Positions 10,691-20,870 of a stretch of DNA of 64,000 nucleotides are shown here, in pieces. How positions within the stretch are numbered: the stretch's first letter is position 1; the number at the start of each line of letters is the position of its first letter. The stretch comes from Sulfuritalea sp. (GTDB lineage Bacteria > Pseudomonadota > Gammaproteobacteria > Burkholderiales > Rhodocyclaceae): the NCBI GenBank assembly GCA_022842325.1, contig JALHPU010000021.1, positions 1-64,000 on the forward strand, written 5' to 3'. The notes beneath the pieces are model-generated. The model did no database searches. It was not told the DNA's origin and was given only the letters and a program-made list of their open reading frames with translations. A program made the position numbers and the translations under genes.

Positions 10691-10757
10691 AGTGTTCGAT
10701 AGGCGGAGACGGGCGCAAAAGCTTTGTCGGACAGCGCGTTCCGCAGGCGTGAAGTGT

Positions 10758-10774
10758 TAGAATTTGCGATTCTA
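10758..10774. promoter_or_regulatory. Inverted repeat between amgK and lptD, possible divergent -10 elements
   Basis: TAGAAT, five bases, then ATTCTA: a perfect palindrome whose halves read as a -10-like hexamer in each direction. No convincing -35 was found for either, so this may be a regulator site instead. Confidence 0.3.
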
Positions 10775-10865
10775 GCATCGGCCGACAATGGCTTCCCCGG
10801 CATGCAGTGCGCCTGCTTTGCGTCTGCCTTGGGCCGTCACCGCTGCGCCAACTTACCGATACGGC

Positions 10866-13604
10866 ATGTCTCAATCGCATCGCGGACAATTCGGCCCCGT
10901 TTCACTGCTTGTTCTGCTGGCGCTTCCTGCGGGTTCCGCAGCGGCGGACGCGCTACCGCCCTTGCGCATCAATCCCGCCCTGCTCGGTGCCGGCACCTTG
11001 CCGCCCGCCGCGCCGGCAGTTGCGCCCGCCAGTCCCGAACCCATCGTCGCTGCCAAGCCTCCTGTGCCCGCTCCGGTGCGAATCGAGCCGGCGCCAATGG
11101 CGCGTGTCGATCTGACTGCCGAGCAACCCCGGTCCATGGCTGCACCAGCAGCGCCAAGCGCCAAGACGGAGGCTGCGGCGCCCATGCCGGCGCCCAAGCC
11201 GGCCCCCTTGCCACAGACGGCTTTCAGCGAAGCACCGCGTCGTCCGCCGGAACCCGATCCGCTGCCGCAAACCGCGCCGCAGGCGGTAACCATCCAGAAG
11301 CCGCAGGAGCCGCCACAGGTCGCCGAACGCCGCAGCCTGCCCCCCCTCTACTCGGCCCTGGTCGCCGCAGGAGAACTGCCGGCGCCCAGCCTGAAGGGTT
11401 CCACGGCAGTCCTGCCCCACTTGAAGCAAACGGGCGAACAGTTGCCGACCTTCATCACGGCCGACCACATCGCCGGCAAGACCAATGTCGAAGTCGTCGC
11501 CGATGGCGACGTTGAATTGCGCAAACGCAATTCCATCCTGCTCAGTGACCGCCTGACCTACTGGCAGGATTCGGACGAGATGGAAGCCGAAGGCAATGTT
11601 CGCCTCTCCCGCGACGGCGACCGCGTGCGCGGCCCGAAGATGCGCATGAAGATGGACGACAGCACGGGCTTCTTCGAGCAACCCGAATACAGCATCCGCC
11701 GCATCAAGACCGGTTCGGCCGCAACGCTTTGGACCGGCACCGAGGAACGCGCATCGGCGAATCTGACGACCGGCCATGGCTCTGCAGCGCACATGGAGTT
11801 CGAGGGCGAGGGCAAGTATCGCCTGACCGATGCCACCTACAGCACCTGCACCCCGGTAGCCGGCCGCGATCCGGACTGGTTTGCCCGTACCACCGATTTG
11901 CGCCTCGACTACGACCGGGAAGTCGGCACTGCGCGCAACGCCACGCTTTACTTCCTCGGGGCGCCGATTCTCTACTCGCCGTGGATGAGCTTCTCGCTCA
12001 ACCATGAGCGCAAGAGCGGCCTGCTGACACCCACCTTCGGTTCCACCAGCAGCGGGGGCATCGAATACACCCAGCCCTTCTACTGGAACATCGCGCCGAA
12101 CATGGATGCGACGATTGCGCCGCGCTTCATGGCCAAGCGCGGCACGCTGTGGAACGGTGAATACCGTTATCTGCAACCGTCCTACAGCGGCACCATGCAG
12201 GGGCAATATCTGCCGGACGACAAACTCGAACACAAGCGGCGATCTGCCTATTCCGTGAACCACGCCCAGGACTTCGGCTCGGGGTTCTACGGGACGCTGG
12301 CCCTCAATGGCGCGTCCGACGGCACCTTCTTCAGCGATCTGGCCAGCGGCTCGTCGGTAATTGCCCAGACCAATTTGCTGCGCCAGGGCACGCTCAGCTA
12401 CGGCAGCGACTGGTGGTCGGCATATCTGCTGGCGCAGAGCTACCAGACCCTGCAGGATCCCTCGCTGCCGCCGGTAACGGAGCCCTACGCGCGGCTGCCG
12501 CAGTTGTCCGTATATGCCAATCGCGGCGACCTGCCGTTCGGCATCAATTTTGGATTCAGCGGCGAGCACGTCAGCTTCCGCAATCCGACCCTGGTGCAAG
12601 GCCAGCGCTTTACGCTGTATCCGCAACTTTCGCTGCCACTGCAGACCGAGATCCTGAGCATCACGCCCAAGATCGGCCTGCATGCCACGCGCTACAGCCT
12701 GGACCGCCAGGCGGCCGGCACGCCGGACAAGCTCTCGCGCGACGTGCCGATCTTCAGCGTCGACTCGTCGGTGACCTTCGAGCGTGACGTGGCCTGGCTG
12801 GGCCAGGCGCTGACCCAGACCCTGGAGCCGCGGCTTTTCTACCTCTATGTGCCGGTGCGTGACCAAAGCCAGATCCCGGTGTTCGATACCGCCGCAACCG
12901 ATTTCAATTTCGCACAGATATTCGCCGAAAATCGCTATGGCGGCGGCGACCGGATCGGCGACGCGAATCAGGCCACGGTCATGCTGACGTCGCGACTGCT
13001 CGATCCCCTGACCGGCGCCGAAACCATGCGCGCCGCGTTCGGCCAGCGCTTCTATTTCAGCACCCAGAAAGTCGGCCTGCCCGGCGAAATCCTGCGTAGC
13101 GACCGCCAGACGGATTTTCTCGGCTCGCTGTCGGGTCGCATTCTGCCCAAGACCTACGCCGACATCGGCGTCCAGTACAACCCGCGCCTGAATCGCATGG
13201 AGCGGCTCAACGTCGGCGGACGCTACCAGCCGGAAGCCGGCAAGGTGCTCAATGCCGGCTACCGCTATTCGCGCGACCAGCTCGGCCAGGTGGACATCTC
13301 CGCCCAGTGGCCGATATGGGGCGGCTGGCACGCGGTGGGCCGCTTCAATTACTCGACCAAGGACCGGCGCATGATCGAAACTGTCGCCGGCCTCGAGTAC
13401 GACGGCGACTGCTGGGTGGCCCGTGTCGTCCTGCAGCGCCTGGCCACCCAGACGCAGCAATCGAATACCTCACTGTTCTTCCAGCTCGAACTGAACGGTT
13501 TCGCGAAGGTCGGATCCAACCCGCTGGACATTCTCAGACGCAACGTGCCCGGCTACGGCGTGATCAACCAGCAAGATACCGAGACACCTCTGACCACACC
13601 ATGA
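10866..13604 (+). CDS. lptD: LPS-assembly protein LptD
   Basis: Outer-membrane beta-barrel that, with LptE, inserts lipopolysaccharide in the outer leaflet. Starting at ATG 10866 gives 912 residues with a clear signal peptide (hydrophobic FGPVSLLVLLALPAG then SAAADA). About residues 30-170 form an unusually long Ala/Pro-rich linker. An LptA/OstA-like domain follows (DGDVELRKRNSILLSDRLTY), then the barrel. Only two cysteines are visible, one in the periplasmic part (TYSTCTPVAG) and one near the C-terminus (DGDCWVARV), so at most one interdomain disulfide can form. The frame is open upstream to 10788 but that part lacks signal-peptide character. The stop overlaps the surA start. Confidence 0.93.
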   Translation: MSQSHRGQFGPVSLLVLLALPAGSAAADALPPLRINPALLGAGTLPPAAPAVAPASPEPIVAAKPPVPAPVRIEPAPMARVDLTAEQPRSMAAPAAPSAKTEAAAPMPAPKPAPLPQTAFSEAPRRPPEPDPLPQTAPQAVTIQKPQEPPQVAERRSLPPLYSALVAAGELPAPSLKGSTAVLPHLKQTGEQLPTFITADHIAGKTNVEVVADGDVELRKRNSILLSDRLTYWQDSDEMEAEGNVRLSRDGDRVRGPKMRMKMDDSTGFFEQPEYSIRRIKTGSAATLWTGTEERASANLTTGHGSAAHMEFEGEGKYRLTDATYSTCTPVAGRDPDWFARTTDLRLDYDREVGTARNATLYFLGAPILYSPWMSFSLNHERKSGLLTPTFGSTSSGGIEYTQPFYWNIAPNMDATIAPRFMAKRGTLWNGEYRYLQPSYSGTMQGQYLPDDKLEHKRRSAYSVNHAQDFGSGFYGTLALNGASDGTFFSDLASGSSVIAQTNLLRQGTLSYGSDWWSAYLLAQSYQTLQDPSLPPVTEPYARLPQLSVYANRGDLPFGINFGFSGEHVSFRNPTLVQGQRFTLYPQLSLPLQTEILSITPKIGLHATRYSLDRQAAGTPDKLSRDVPIFSVDSSVTFERDVAWLGQALTQTLEPRLFYLYVPVRDQSQIPVFDTAATDFNFAQIFAENRYGGGDRIGDANQATVMLTSRLLDPLTGAETMRAAFGQRFYFSTQKVGLPGEILRSDRQTDFLGSLSGRILPKTYADIGVQYNPRLNRMERLNVGGRYQPEAGKVLNAGYRYSRDQLGQVDISAQWPIWGGWHAVGRFNYSTKDRRMIETVAGLEYDGDCWVARVVLQRLATQTQQSNTSLFFQLELNGFAKVGSNPLDILRRNVPGYGVINQQDTETPLTTP

Positions 13605-14917
13605 CTCTGCGCATCCTGCTGCTGCTCCTGTTCTCCGGCCTGACCCTGGTTCCGGCGCACGCTCAGACGCGGCGCGCAGCACCGCAGGAGGTCGACCGCA
13701 TCATCGCCGTCGTCAACGAGGAGGCCATCACTGCCTTTGAGCTGCGCGCCCGGCTGGCCACCGTGGAGCGCCAGTTGCGTGCCCAGAACGTGCAGTTGCC
13801 ACCGCGCGAAGTGCTCGAAAAGCAACTGCTCGAACGCATGATCACCGATCGCGTGCAAGTGCAGTTCGCCCGGGAAACCGGCCTGCGCATTTCCGACATC
13901 GAACTCGACGGCGCGATGCGCCGTATTGCCGAAGGCAACCGCCTCAGCTTGCCGGAGTTCCGTGCTGCATTGGAGAAGGACGGCATCTCCTGGGTCAAGT
14001 TTCGCGAGGAGATTCGCGAGGAAATCGTGCTGTCCCGCCTGCGCGACCGTGAGGTCGAGAGCCGCATCGTCGTCTCCGATGGCGAGATCGACAACTACCT
14101 GGCGAATCCCGACCAGGGCGGCAATGCAGGCAATGACGAGGTGCAGACCGCGCACATCGTCCTGCGCGTTCCGGAACAGGCCACCCCCGACCAGTTGATG
14201 CGCATCGGCGCCCGCGCCCAGGCCGCGCTCGACCAGATCCGTCGCGGTGAGAATTTCGCCAAGGTGGCCGCCAGTTATTCCGACGCACCCGATGGCCTCT
14301 CCGGCGGCGTCATGGGGACGCGACCGCTCGACCGCCTGCCGGCGCTCTACGCCGATGCCGTAGGGAAATTAAAACCGGGCGAGACCAGCGATATCCTGCG
14401 CAGCCCGGCCGGCTTTCATATCATCAAACTGATCGAGCGGCAGGGCGGTGGCAGCGCCAAGGCGGCGGTAGCGCTGAGGCAGTCGCGCGCACGTCATATC
14501 CTGATCAAGGTCAATGAACTCGTCTCCGAAGCCGAAGCGCGGCGCAAGCTGGTGGCGCTCAAGGAGCGGCTCGACAACGGCGCCGATTTTGCCGAACTGG
14601 CGCGCCTGCATTCCAACGATCTTTCCGCCGCCAAGGGCGGCGATCTCGGCTGGTTGTACCAGGGCGATACCGTGCCCGACTTCGAGAAGGCGATGGATGC
14701 GCTGAAGATCAACCAGATCAGCGAGCCGGTGCAGTCCCCCTTCGGCTTCCACCTGATCCAGGTGCTGGAACGCCGCACCGAAGATGCCAGTGCCGAGCGC
14801 CAGCGTCTGAGCGCACGCCAGGTGCTGCGCGAACGCAAGTCCGACGAAGCCTATCAGGACTGGGTCCGGCAAATGCGCGACCGCGCCTATGTCGAATACC
14901 GCAGCGAAGAACGCTGA
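13601..14917 (+). CDS. surA: Periplasmic chaperone/peptidyl-prolyl isomerase SurA
   Basis: Folds outer-membrane proteins in the periplasm, including LptD. The gene starts at ATG 13601, overlapping the lptD stop as ATGA, and encodes 438 residues. The signal peptide is [23 protein letters not shown] SurA N-terminal chaperone domain is followed by two parvulin domains (about residues 175-275 and 290-390), each with the AHIVLRV or ARHILIKV opening strand and a GFHIIKL or GFHLIQV closing strand. The reading frame is also open upstream inside lptD, which is an artefact of GC-rich sequence. Confidence 0.95.
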   Translation: MTLRILLLLLFSGLTLVPAHAQTRRAAPQEVDRIIAVVNEEAITAFELRARLATVERQLRAQNVQLPPREVLEKQLLERMITDRVQVQFARETGLRISDIELDGAMRRIAEGNRLSLPEFRAALEKDGISWVKFREEIREEIVLSRLRDREVESRIVVSDGEIDNYLANPDQGGNAGNDEVQTAHIVLRVPEQATPDQLMRIGARAQAALDQIRRGENFAKVAASYSDAPDGLSGGVMGTRPLDRLPALYADAVGKLKPGETSDILRSPAGFHIIKLIERQGGGSAKAAVALRQSRARHILIKVNELVSEAEARRKLVALKERLDNGADFAELARLHSNDLSAAKGGDLGWLYQGDTVPDFEKAMDALKINQISEPVQSPFGFHLIQVLERRTEDASAERQRLSARQVLRERKSDEAYQDWVRQMRDRAYVEYRSEER

Positions 14918-15968
14918 TCGTTCAGGGCCGCCGGTGATTGCGGTCACCTCCGGCGAACCGGCGGGAATCGGACCGGATATCTGCCTGCGCCTGGCCGAGC
15001 GCGAATGGCCGGCAAGGCTGGTGGTGCTGGGCGACCGCGACCTGTTGGCTGCGCGCGCAGTCCAGCTCGGCCTCGACGCCAGCCGCATCGAAATCCGCCA
15101 TGTGCCGCTGCAGAAGTCGGCGCTGGCAGGACGCCTCGATGTTGCGAACGCCCGCTACGTGCTCGACATCCTCGATGCCGCGCTGGCCGGCTGCGTCGGC
15201 GGCGAGTATGCGGCGATGGTCACCGCGCCGGTGCACAAGGGCGTCATCAACGATGCCGGGATCGCCTTCAGCGGCCATACCGAATACCTGGCCGAGCACA
15301 CTTCGACACCGCGCGTGGTGATGATGCTGGCCGGCGCTGGCTTGCGCGTCGCGCTGGCGACCACGCATCTGGCGCTGAAGGATGTCGCCGCCGCAATCAC
15401 GCGCAGCGATCTGGAGACCACGATCCGCATCCTGCACGCCGATATGCAAACCAGGTTCGGCATCGCCGCGCCGCGCATCCTCGTCGCCGGACTCAACCCG
15501 CATGCCGGCGAAAGCGGCCACATGGGCCGCGAGGAGATCGAGGTGATCACGCCGGTGCTGGACAGGCTACGTGCGGAAGGTATGAATCTGATCGGCCCCT
15601 TGCCGGCGGATACGCTATTCACCAAAAATGTGCTGACCGGTTCCGACGCACAACTGGCCATGTACCACGATCAGGGCCTCGCCGTGCTCAAGTATGCGGC
15701 CTTCGACCAGGGCATCAACGTCACGCTCGGATTGCCGATCATCCGCACCTCGGTCGATCACGGCACGGCGCTGGATCTCGCCGGAAGCGGCAAGGCCTCG
15801 CCAACCAGCCTGTTCGCCGCCGTCGACGCGGCGATCGAAATGGTCTCGCGGCGGAGCGTGCCGCCCGCAGGGCCGCCCCAAGGGCGGCGCAGCCAAAACA
15901 CGGAGCCGGTGCAACCGGCGAACCACCGTCACCCCCTTCCTCGGGAAGGGGGAGGGGGGGATGGCTAA
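14889..15968 (+). CDS. pdxA: 4-hydroxythreonine-4-phosphate dehydrogenase PdxA
   Basis: NAD-dependent enzyme of pyridoxal phosphate synthesis. The start at 14889 overlaps surA by 29 bases. [12 protein letters not shown] near the N-terminus, the metal-ligand histidines in [13 protein letters not shown] and [11 protein letters not shown], and [10 protein letters not shown] are family hallmarks. At 359 residues it is longer than the usual 330 because the last 30 or so residues after AIEMVSRRS are low complexity and run through a GC-rich repeat (15928-15966). The tail is unlikely to be functional. Confidence 0.95.
   Translation: MSNTAAKNADRSGPPVIAVTSGEPAGIGPDICLRLAEREWPARLVVLGDRDLLAARAVQLGLDASRIEIRHVPLQKSALAGRLDVANARYVLDILDAALAGCVGGEYAAMVTAPVHKGVINDAGIAFSGHTEYLAEHTSTPRVVMMLAGAGLRVALATTHLALKDVAAAITRSDLETTIRILHADMQTRFGIAAPRILVAGLNPHAGESGHMGREEIEVITPVLDRLRAEGMNLIGPLPADTLFTKNVLTGSDAQLAMYHDQGLAVLKYAAFDQGINVTLGLPIIRTSVDHGTALDLAGSGKASPTSLFAAVDAAIEMVSRRSVPPAGPPQGRRSQNTEPVQPANHRHPLPREGGGGDG
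15928..15966. repeat. 39-bp GC-rich interspersed repeat, copy 2
   Basis: It contains a perfect 9-bp stem (CCCCCTTCC, loop TCG, GGAAGGGGG at 15932-15952) and ends on the first base of the pdxA stop codon. It aligns over its whole length with 803-841, the other copy, which likewise overlaps a gene's stop codon. Confidence 0.6.
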
Positions 15969-16751
15969 ATGTGTCAGCTGCTCGGCATGAACGGCAACAC
16001 GCCGACCGACATCTGCTTTTCCTTCGAGGGTTTCCGCACTCGCGGCGGGCTCACCGATGTGCACAAGGACGGCTGGGGCATAGCCTTTTTCGAAGGGCCG
16101 GGCTGCCGTGTCTTTCTAGACGTCGAGCCTTCGGCGCATTCGGCCGTTGCCGAATTGGTGCGCCACTATCCGATCCATTCGAAAAACGTCATCGCCCACA
16201 TCCGCAAGGCGACCCAGGGCCGCGTCGCACTGGAAAATACCCATCCCTTCCAGCGCGAACTGTGGGGCCGCTACTGGCTGTTCGCCCACAACGGCAACCT
16301 CAAGGACTTCGCGCCGACCCTCGACGGCAGCTTCGTCCCGGTCGGCGACACTGATTCGGAACTGGCCTTCTGCTTCCTGCTGCAACGCCTGCGCGCCGAA
16401 TTCGGCCATGCCATGCCGTTGCGCCGCCCGATGTTCGATTTCCTCGCCGGCATCACGCGCGAAATCGCCGCCCACGGCGAATTCAATTTCCTGCTCAGCA
16501 ATGGCAACTGCCTGTATGCCCACTGCGCCACCAAGCTCGCTTACATCGTGCGTCAGGCGCCCTTCGCCGTCGCCCACCTGAAGGACCAGGACGTCAGCGT
16601 CGATTTCAGCGAAGTGACCAACCCCGACGACCGCGTCGCCGTGATCGCCACACTGCCACTGACCGACAACGAAACCTGGACCGCCATGGAGCCCGGCACC
16701 CTGATGGTGTTCCACGGCGGCGTGCCGGCGGCCACGGCGCACACCGCATGA
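15969..16751 (+). CDS. Class II glutamine amidotransferase, YafJ type
   Basis: A 260-residue protein of the single-domain class II (Ntn-type) glutamine amidotransferase family. Cys2 (MCQLLGM) would become the N-terminal nucleophile after methionine removal; [20 protein letters not shown] and FAHNGNL are the conserved glutaminase blocks. There is no synthase domain, as in E. coli YafJ, whose substrate is unclear. It directly follows pdxA and overlaps rsmA by four bases, so it is carried in the lptD-surA-pdxA-rsmA operon. The family is secure; the reaction is not known. Confidence 0.85.
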   Translation: MCQLLGMNGNTPTDICFSFEGFRTRGGLTDVHKDGWGIAFFEGPGCRVFLDVEPSAHSAVAELVRHYPIHSKNVIAHIRKATQGRVALENTHPFQRELWGRYWLFAHNGNLKDFAPTLDGSFVPVGDTDSELAFCFLLQRLRAEFGHAMPLRRPMFDFLAGITREIAAHGEFNFLLSNGNCLYAHCATKLAYIVRQAPFAVAHLKDQDVSVDFSEVTNPDDRVAVIATLPLTDNETWTAMEPGTLMVFHGGVPAATAHTA

Positions 16752-17557
16752 AATCCGTCGCCGGGCACACCGCCCGAAAAAGGTTCGGCCAGAACTTCCT
16801 GGTCTCCGACGGCGTGATCCGCAAGATCGTCGAGGCCATCGCGCCGCGCGCCGGCGACACCGTGGTCGAAATCGGACCGGGGCTGGGCGCCCTGACCGAA
16901 CCGCTGCTGGAGCGCATCGATCATCTGCATGTGGTCGAGATCGACCGCGACCTCATCGCGCGCCTGCAGCAGCGCTTCCCGCCGCAACGGCTGACGATCC
17001 ACCAGGGTGACGCGCTCGAATTCGACTTCGGCACGCTGAAAGGGTCGGGGCCGCTGAAAATCGTCGGCAACCTGCCCTACAACATTTCCAGCCCACTGCT
17101 GTTCCACCTGGTGCCATTCGCGCCGCTGGTCCATGACATGCACTTCATGCTGCAGAAGGAAGTCGTCGATCGCATGGTGGCCGAGCCCGGCAGCAAGGAC
17201 TTCGGCCGCCTGTCGGTGATGCTGCAGTACCGCTATCACATGGAGCGCATGTTCATCGTGCCGCCTGGCGCCTTCAACCCCTCGCCGAAGGTCGACTCGG
17301 CCATCGTGCGCATGATCCCGGTCAACTTCTCGAAAGTCGGCGCCGGCGAGACGGCGCAGGACCCGGCGCTGTTCGCCAGGGTGGTCACCGCGGCGTTTTC
17401 GCAGCGGCGCAAGATGCTGCGCAACACGCTGCGCGAATTCATCAGCGAGGCAGATCTCGCCGCGCTGGGCATCACGCCCACGGCGCGTGCCGAAGACATC
17501 GCCGTGGCCGACTACGTGCGCCTCGCCAATACGCTGGCCGATCTTGCCCGCTGCTGA
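16748..17557 (+). CDS. rsmA: 16S rRNA dimethyladenosine transferase RsmA (KsgA)
   Basis: Dimethylates two adjacent adenosines in helix 45 of 16S rRNA during late 30S assembly. The protein is 269 residues. KRFGQNFL near the N-terminus, the SAM-binding [14 protein letters not shown] and the catalytic [12 protein letters not shown] are all intact. The start overlaps the preceding gene as ATGA. The linkage surA-pdxA-rsmA is widely conserved. A segment at 17334-17354 ([10 protein letters not shown], a surface loop) matches the dispersed repeat core described elsewhere, without disturbing the fold motifs. Confidence 0.96.
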   Translation: MKSVAGHTARKRFGQNFLVSDGVIRKIVEAIAPRAGDTVVEIGPGLGALTEPLLERIDHLHVVEIDRDLIARLQQRFPPQRLTIHQGDALEFDFGTLKGSGPLKIVGNLPYNISSPLLFHLVPFAPLVHDMHFMLQKEVVDRMVAEPGSKDFGRLSVMLQYRYHMERMFIVPPGAFNPSPKVDSAIVRMIPVNFSKVGAGETAQDPALFARVVTAAFSQRRKMLRNTLREFISEADLAALGITPTARAEDIAVADYVRLANTLADLARC

Positions 17558-18821
17558 GCCACAGCCGCAAACGATTGCTGTCATCGGCGGCGGCCCGGCC
17601 GGCCTGATGGCGGCGGAAGTGTTGAGCAACGCCGGCCTGCGCGTCGAAGTCTTCGACGCGATGCCATCGGTGGCGCGCAAGTTCCTGCTGGCCGGCCGCG
17701 GCGGGCTCAACCTGACACACTCCGAGGCTCTCGACATCTTTGTGTCGCGCTATGGCACGCGCAGCGCCGAGGTCGGACGCTGGCTCGCCGGGTTCGGCCC
17801 GCAGCAGTTGCGCGACTGGGCCCACGACCTCGGCATTGCCACCTTCGTCGGCAGTTCCGGCCGCGTCTTCCCGCAGGAAATGAAGGCGGCGCCGCTGCTG
17901 CGCGCCTGGTTGCACCGGCTGCGTGGCACCGGCGTGGTTTTCCATGCGCGCCACCGCTGGCTGGGCTGGGATACCGACGGCGCCTTGCGCTTCGCCACGC
18001 CGGCGGGTGAGTCGAAAGTCGGCGCTGACGCCACGGTGCTGGCGCTGGGCGGCGGCAGTTGGGCGCGGCTGGGTTCGGATGGCGCCTGGGTGCCGCTGCT
18101 GGCGGCGCGCGGGGTCAATGTACAGGCGCTGCGTCCGGCCAATTGCGGTTTCAACGTGGCGTGGAGCGGGCACCTGCGCCAGCGCTTTGCCGGCACGCCG
18201 GTAAAGAACGTCAGCGCTGCGTATGTCGCGCCCGACGGCACGGCGATCGGGCGCGCGGGTGAATTCCTCATCACTGCCGATGGCGTCGAAGGCAACCTGA
18301 TCTATGCGCTTTCGGCTGCGCTGCGCAACGGCATCGAAGCCGGCGGCAGTGCCACGCTGCAGATCGACCTCGTCCCGGAACGCGAATTGCAGCGCCTCAC
18401 AAAAGACCTGTCTCATCCGCGCGGCCGCGATTCGCTGGCCAATCACCTGCGCCGACGCGCCGGCATATCCGGCGTCAAGGCAGCACTGCTGTATGAATGC
18501 GCGGCCGCAGCCGATCTCGCCAACCCGGAACGGCTTGCCGCATTGATCAAGGCCCTGCCGCTGCGCCTGGCCTCGCCGCGCCCACTCGACGAAGCCATCA
18601 GCAGCGCCGGCGGCGTCGATTTCGCGGCGCTCGACAACAACTTGATGCTGCAGGTGCTGCCGGGAATTTTTTGTGCCGGGGAAATGCTCGACTGGGAAGC
18701 GCCGACCGGCGGCTATCTGCTGACCGCCTGTTTCGCCAGCGGACGCGCCGCGGGGCTGGGGGTGCTGCGCTGGCTGGCTCGGGTGCAGCCGGCCATGGCC
18801 GACCCGCACCCGGTCAGATGA
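17544..18821 (+). CDS. HI0933/YhiN-family flavoprotein
   Basis: A putative FAD-dependent oxidoreductase of the HI0933 family, function unknown. [13 protein letters not shown] near the N-terminus binds [32 protein letters not shown] and the C-terminal [18 protein letters not shown] are family blocks. TTG 17544, inside the end of rsmA, best matches the family N-terminus; GTG 17487 is the alternative. It is in line with rsmA and probably in the same transcript. The convergent DUF2892 gene ends four bases after it. Confidence 0.8.
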   Translation: MPAAEPQPQTIAVIGGGPAGLMAAEVLSNAGLRVEVFDAMPSVARKFLLAGRGGLNLTHSEALDIFVSRYGTRSAEVGRWLAGFGPQQLRDWAHDLGIATFVGSSGRVFPQEMKAAPLLRAWLHRLRGTGVVFHARHRWLGWDTDGALRFATPAGESKVGADATVLALGGGSWARLGSDGAWVPLLAARGVNVQALRPANCGFNVAWSGHLRQRFAGTPVKNVSAAYVAPDGTAIGRAGEFLITADGVEGNLIYALSAALRNGIEAGGSATLQIDLVPERELQRLTKDLSHPRGRDSLANHLRRRAGISGVKAALLYECAAAADLANPERLAALIKALPLRLASPRPLDEAISSAGGVDFAALDNNLMLQVLPGIFCAGEMLDWEAPTGGYLLTACFASGRAAGLGVLRWLARVQPAMADPHPVR

Positions 18822-18825
18822 AGCT

Positions 18826-19020
18826 TCAGGCCTGCTTCTTCACCGCACAGGTGCTGAAGCCGAACATCGCGTAAGGCGGGCACCAGCCGATGACGCCGGT
18901 GGCCAGGGGCACTACGCCGATCCAGGCCCACACCGGACCGCCCATGGCAGCCCAGCCAACCAGTCCAAGACCTGCAGCAATACGAATCACGCGGTCGATG
19001 CCGCCAACGTTCAGTTTCAT
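18826..19020 (-). CDS. DUF2892 (YgaP-like) small inner-membrane protein
   Basis: A 64-residue protein with the conserved MKLNVGGIDRVIRIAAGLGL start of DUF2892 and two hydrophobic helices (about residues 12-30 and 32-48) ending with a CPPYAMFGFSTC motif that has two cysteines. It has a good ribosome site (AAGGAG before ATG 19020). DUF2892 domains accompany rhodanese and sulfur or redox genes in many bacteria, but no such partner is seen. A CRP-type operator 64-79 bases upstream, beside a Crp/Fnr-family gene, suggests it is a target of that regulator. Confidence 0.85.
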   Translation of the reverse strand: MKLNVGGIDRVIRIAAGLGLVGWAAMGGPVWAWIGVVPLATGVIGWCPPYAMFGFSTCAVKKQA

Positions 19021-19083
19021 GGTGTTCTCCTTTTGGGGTTGTGCAACAGTGGGTGCATTACACCAGTTGCGCCGCCGCCTGAC

Positions 19084-19099
19084 TGTAACCTAAGTCACA
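19084..19099. promoter_or_regulatory. CRP-like operator in front of the DUF2892 gene
   Basis: TGTAA-N6-TCACA differs in one base from the CRP consensus TGTGA-N6-TCACA, inside an 18-base palindrome with 7-base arms (19083-19100). It overlaps the stop codon of the Crp/Fnr-family gene and lies upstream of the DUF2892 start, a typical activator position. Confidence 0.5.
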
Positions 19100-19743
19100 G
19101 AGGCCACCCGGCGCAAACCCGCGGCATCGAGCAGCTCGACCTGCTCGCGGCCGAGCTTGACCAGGCCCTGCTCGGCAAAACCCTTCAACAGGCGGCTGAC
19201 CATTTCGCGCACGCTGCCCAGTTCGTCGGCCAGTTGCTGGTGCGTGGCATGCACCACGCGCCCCTTGCCCAGCAGCAAGGCCGCCAGACGCTGGTCGAGC
19301 TTGCGGAAGGCCACTTCCTCGACCAGTTGCATCAATTCGGCCATGCGCTCGGAGAACAGCGCAAAGACGAAGTTGCGAAACACCGGTTCGGCCAGCATTT
19401 CCTCGAACAAGGGCCGCGGCAGCAGGGCCAGCGTGGTCGGGCCTTCGCTGACGCCACGCGCGTTGTAGTCGGCGTGGCCGAGCAGGCAACTGGAGCTGAT
19501 GATGCAGCTTTCGCCGGCCAGCACCCGATACAGCGGCAGCTCGCGCCCGCTGGGGCTGAGCTTGACGACGCGGATCGCTCCCTCGAGCACGAAAGGAAAG
19601 CCGCGGCAGGGCTGGTGTTCGTCGAATACGACGGTGGCGCCGGGCACCGCCAGCCTCTGCATGGAATCGACAATCCGCTGCAACAGGCCGGCCGGCAGCT
19701 TGCCCAGCACCGGATAGAGCGCCACCAGCTCCGCGGGCTTCAT
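19090..19743 (-). CDS. Crp/Fnr-family transcription regulator
   Basis: A 217-residue regulator with an N-terminal cyclic-nucleotide-binding-fold domain (about 1-125) and a C-terminal winged helix. The helix-turn-helix reads [20 protein letters not shown]; its RE-xx-SR pattern resembles the Arg-Glu-Arg contacts of CRP, which read TGTGA half-sites. There is no N-terminal FNR cysteine cluster, although Cys46, Cys80 and Cys86 occur in the sensor domain. ATG 19743 overlaps the xthA stop as ATGA. The ligand is unknown. The nearest candidate target is the DUF2892 gene downstream. Confidence 0.85.
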   Translation of the reverse strand: MKPAELVALYPVLGKLPAGLLQRIVDSMQRLAVPGATVVFDEHQPCRGFPFVLEGAIRVVKLSPSGRELPLYRVLAGESCIISSSCLLGHADYNARGVSEGPTTLALLPRPLFEEMLAEPVFRNFVFALFSERMAELMQLVEEVAFRKLDQRLAALLLGKGRVVHATHQQLADELGSVREMVSRLLKGFAEQGLVKLGREQVELLDAAGLRRVASVT

Positions 19744-20516
19744 GTCGGCCCCAGCTCCAGCGTCGCCATCACCGGCGCATGGTCGGAAGGACGCTCCAGC
19801 TTGCGCGGCGCCTTGTCGATGACGCAGGCCCGGCATGCGGCAGCGAGCGGCGGCGAGAGCAGGACATGGTCGATGCGCAGCCCGCGATTGAGGCGGAAGC
19901 CCATCTGCCGGTAATCCCACCAGGAATAGAGTTTCGGCGCTTGCTCGAACAGGCGGAAGGCATCGGCCAGGCCCAGCCCGAGAAAATTCCGGAAGGCCGC
20001 ACGCTCCGGCTCGCTGCAAAGGATCTGGTCCTTCCAGGCGGCGGGGTCATGCACGTCGCGGTCGTCCGGCGCGATGTTGTAGTCGCCGAGCAGGGCCAGT
20101 TGCGGCCAGCGCTGCAGGTCGTCGCGCAGCATCGCGGCGAGCGCCGCCAGCCAGCGCAGCTTGTAGGCGTACTTGTCGGAGCCGACTTCCTGGCCGTTGG
20201 GCATGTAGGCGCAGACGATGCGCAGGCCGTTCACTGTGGCGGCGAGCACGCGCTTCTGTTCGTCGGCAAAGCCGGGAATATCAGAGCGCACATCCTCGAG
20301 TGCGCCGCGCGCGAGGATGGCAACGCCGTTATAGGTCTTCTGCCCGTTGTGCGCGGCATGGTAGCCGGCGGCTTCCAGTTCGGCATAGGGAAAGACCTTG
20401 TCCTCCTGCTTGGTTTCCTGCAGGCAGAGCACGTCGGCCTGCGACGTCGCCAGCCAGTCGAGAACGTGCGGCAGGCGCACCTTGAGCGAATTCACGTTCC
20501 ACGTGGCGATCTTCAT
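19740..20516 (-). CDS. xthA: Exodeoxyribonuclease III
   Basis: Metal-dependent AP endonuclease and 3'-5' exonuclease for base excision repair. ATG 20516 begins the family N-terminus [15 protein letters not shown] and gives 258 residues. The catalytic Glu in [22 protein letters not shown] and the C-terminal RIDHVLLS and SDHAPV blocks are present. It is followed with overlap by the Crp/Fnr regulator, an unusual partner for a repair gene. Confidence 0.93.
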   Translation of the reverse strand: MKIATWNVNSLKVRLPHVLDWLATSQADVLCLQETKQEDKVFPYAELEAAGYHAAHNGQKTYNGVAILARGALEDVRSDIPGFADEQKRVLAATVNGLRIVCAYMPNGQEVGSDKYAYKLRWLAALAAMLRDDLQRWPQLALLGDYNIAPDDRDVHDPAAWKDQILCSEPERAAFRNFLGLGLADAFRLFEQAPKLYSWWDYRQMGFRLNRGLRIDHVLLSPPLAAACRACVIDKAPRKLERPSDHAPVMATLELGPT

Positions 20517-20546
20517 GCGGCGATGATACCCGAGCAACCGACTGTC

Positions 20547-20552
20547 TATAAT
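20547..20552 (+). promoter_or_regulatory. Consensus -10 box before the Cys-rich mini-gene
   Basis: A perfect TATAAT lies 42 bases before ATG 20594. The -35 region is poor, so this is only a likely promoter. Confidence 0.4.
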
Positions 20553-20593
20553 CAAAGCGAGGCCTGCACAAGGCGCGGATGCGGAGGTGCATC

Positions 20594-20782
20594 ATGTTCG
20601 ACTCGCCGATTGAACCCTGCCCGGTATGCGGAGAAATGGTCGTGCTGGATCAGACCCAGTCCGAATGCGCCCGGGAACACCATTGCAGCAGCGAAACCCT
20701 GTGTCCGCTGCGCATGTGCTTCACCGGCATCGATTTCCACATTGCCCAGTCCAAGGAAGCCCTGCTCAAGCAAGGCTATTGA
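20594..20782 (+). CDS. Cys-rich small protein, zinc-ribbon-like
   Basis: A 62-residue protein preceded by GGAGG eight bases before ATG 20594. It has six cysteines: CPVC at residues 9-12, then Cys25, Cys31, Cys37 and Cys42, with His29 and His30 between, a pattern fit to bind zinc. No enzyme motif is visible and the family is not recognised. It stands alone, divergent from xthA and convergent with prlC, with a perfect -10 box upstream. It is likely a real gene because of the ribosome site and the ordered cysteines. Confidence 0.7.
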   Translation: MFDSPIEPCPVCGEMVVLDQTQSECAREHHCSSETLCPLRMCFTGIDFHIAQSKEALLKQGY

Positions 20783-20804
20783 GGAAGCTGCCAAGCGCCG
20801 GCAC

Positions 20805-20867
20805 AGAAGTTATATCTACGGCAAAGCCGGAGACGGTATCCCTTGCGGACGGCGCTGGTGCTACGCC
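20805..20867. repeat. Dispersed repeat copy between the mini-gene and prlC
   Basis: Shares in the same order the blocks AGTTAT, GCAAAGC, GGTATCCC, GGACGGCGCTGG and GCTACG with the minus strand of 54263-54315 in aceF, with different spacing. It fills most of the 88-base convergent gap. Confidence 0.6.
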
Positions 20868-20870
20868 GAA

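Noticed and set aside
10953-13460. An 835-codon minus-strand open frame opposite lptD
   Set aside because: Shadow of lptD; no ribosome site or family motif, and unusual His/Arg/Val composition.
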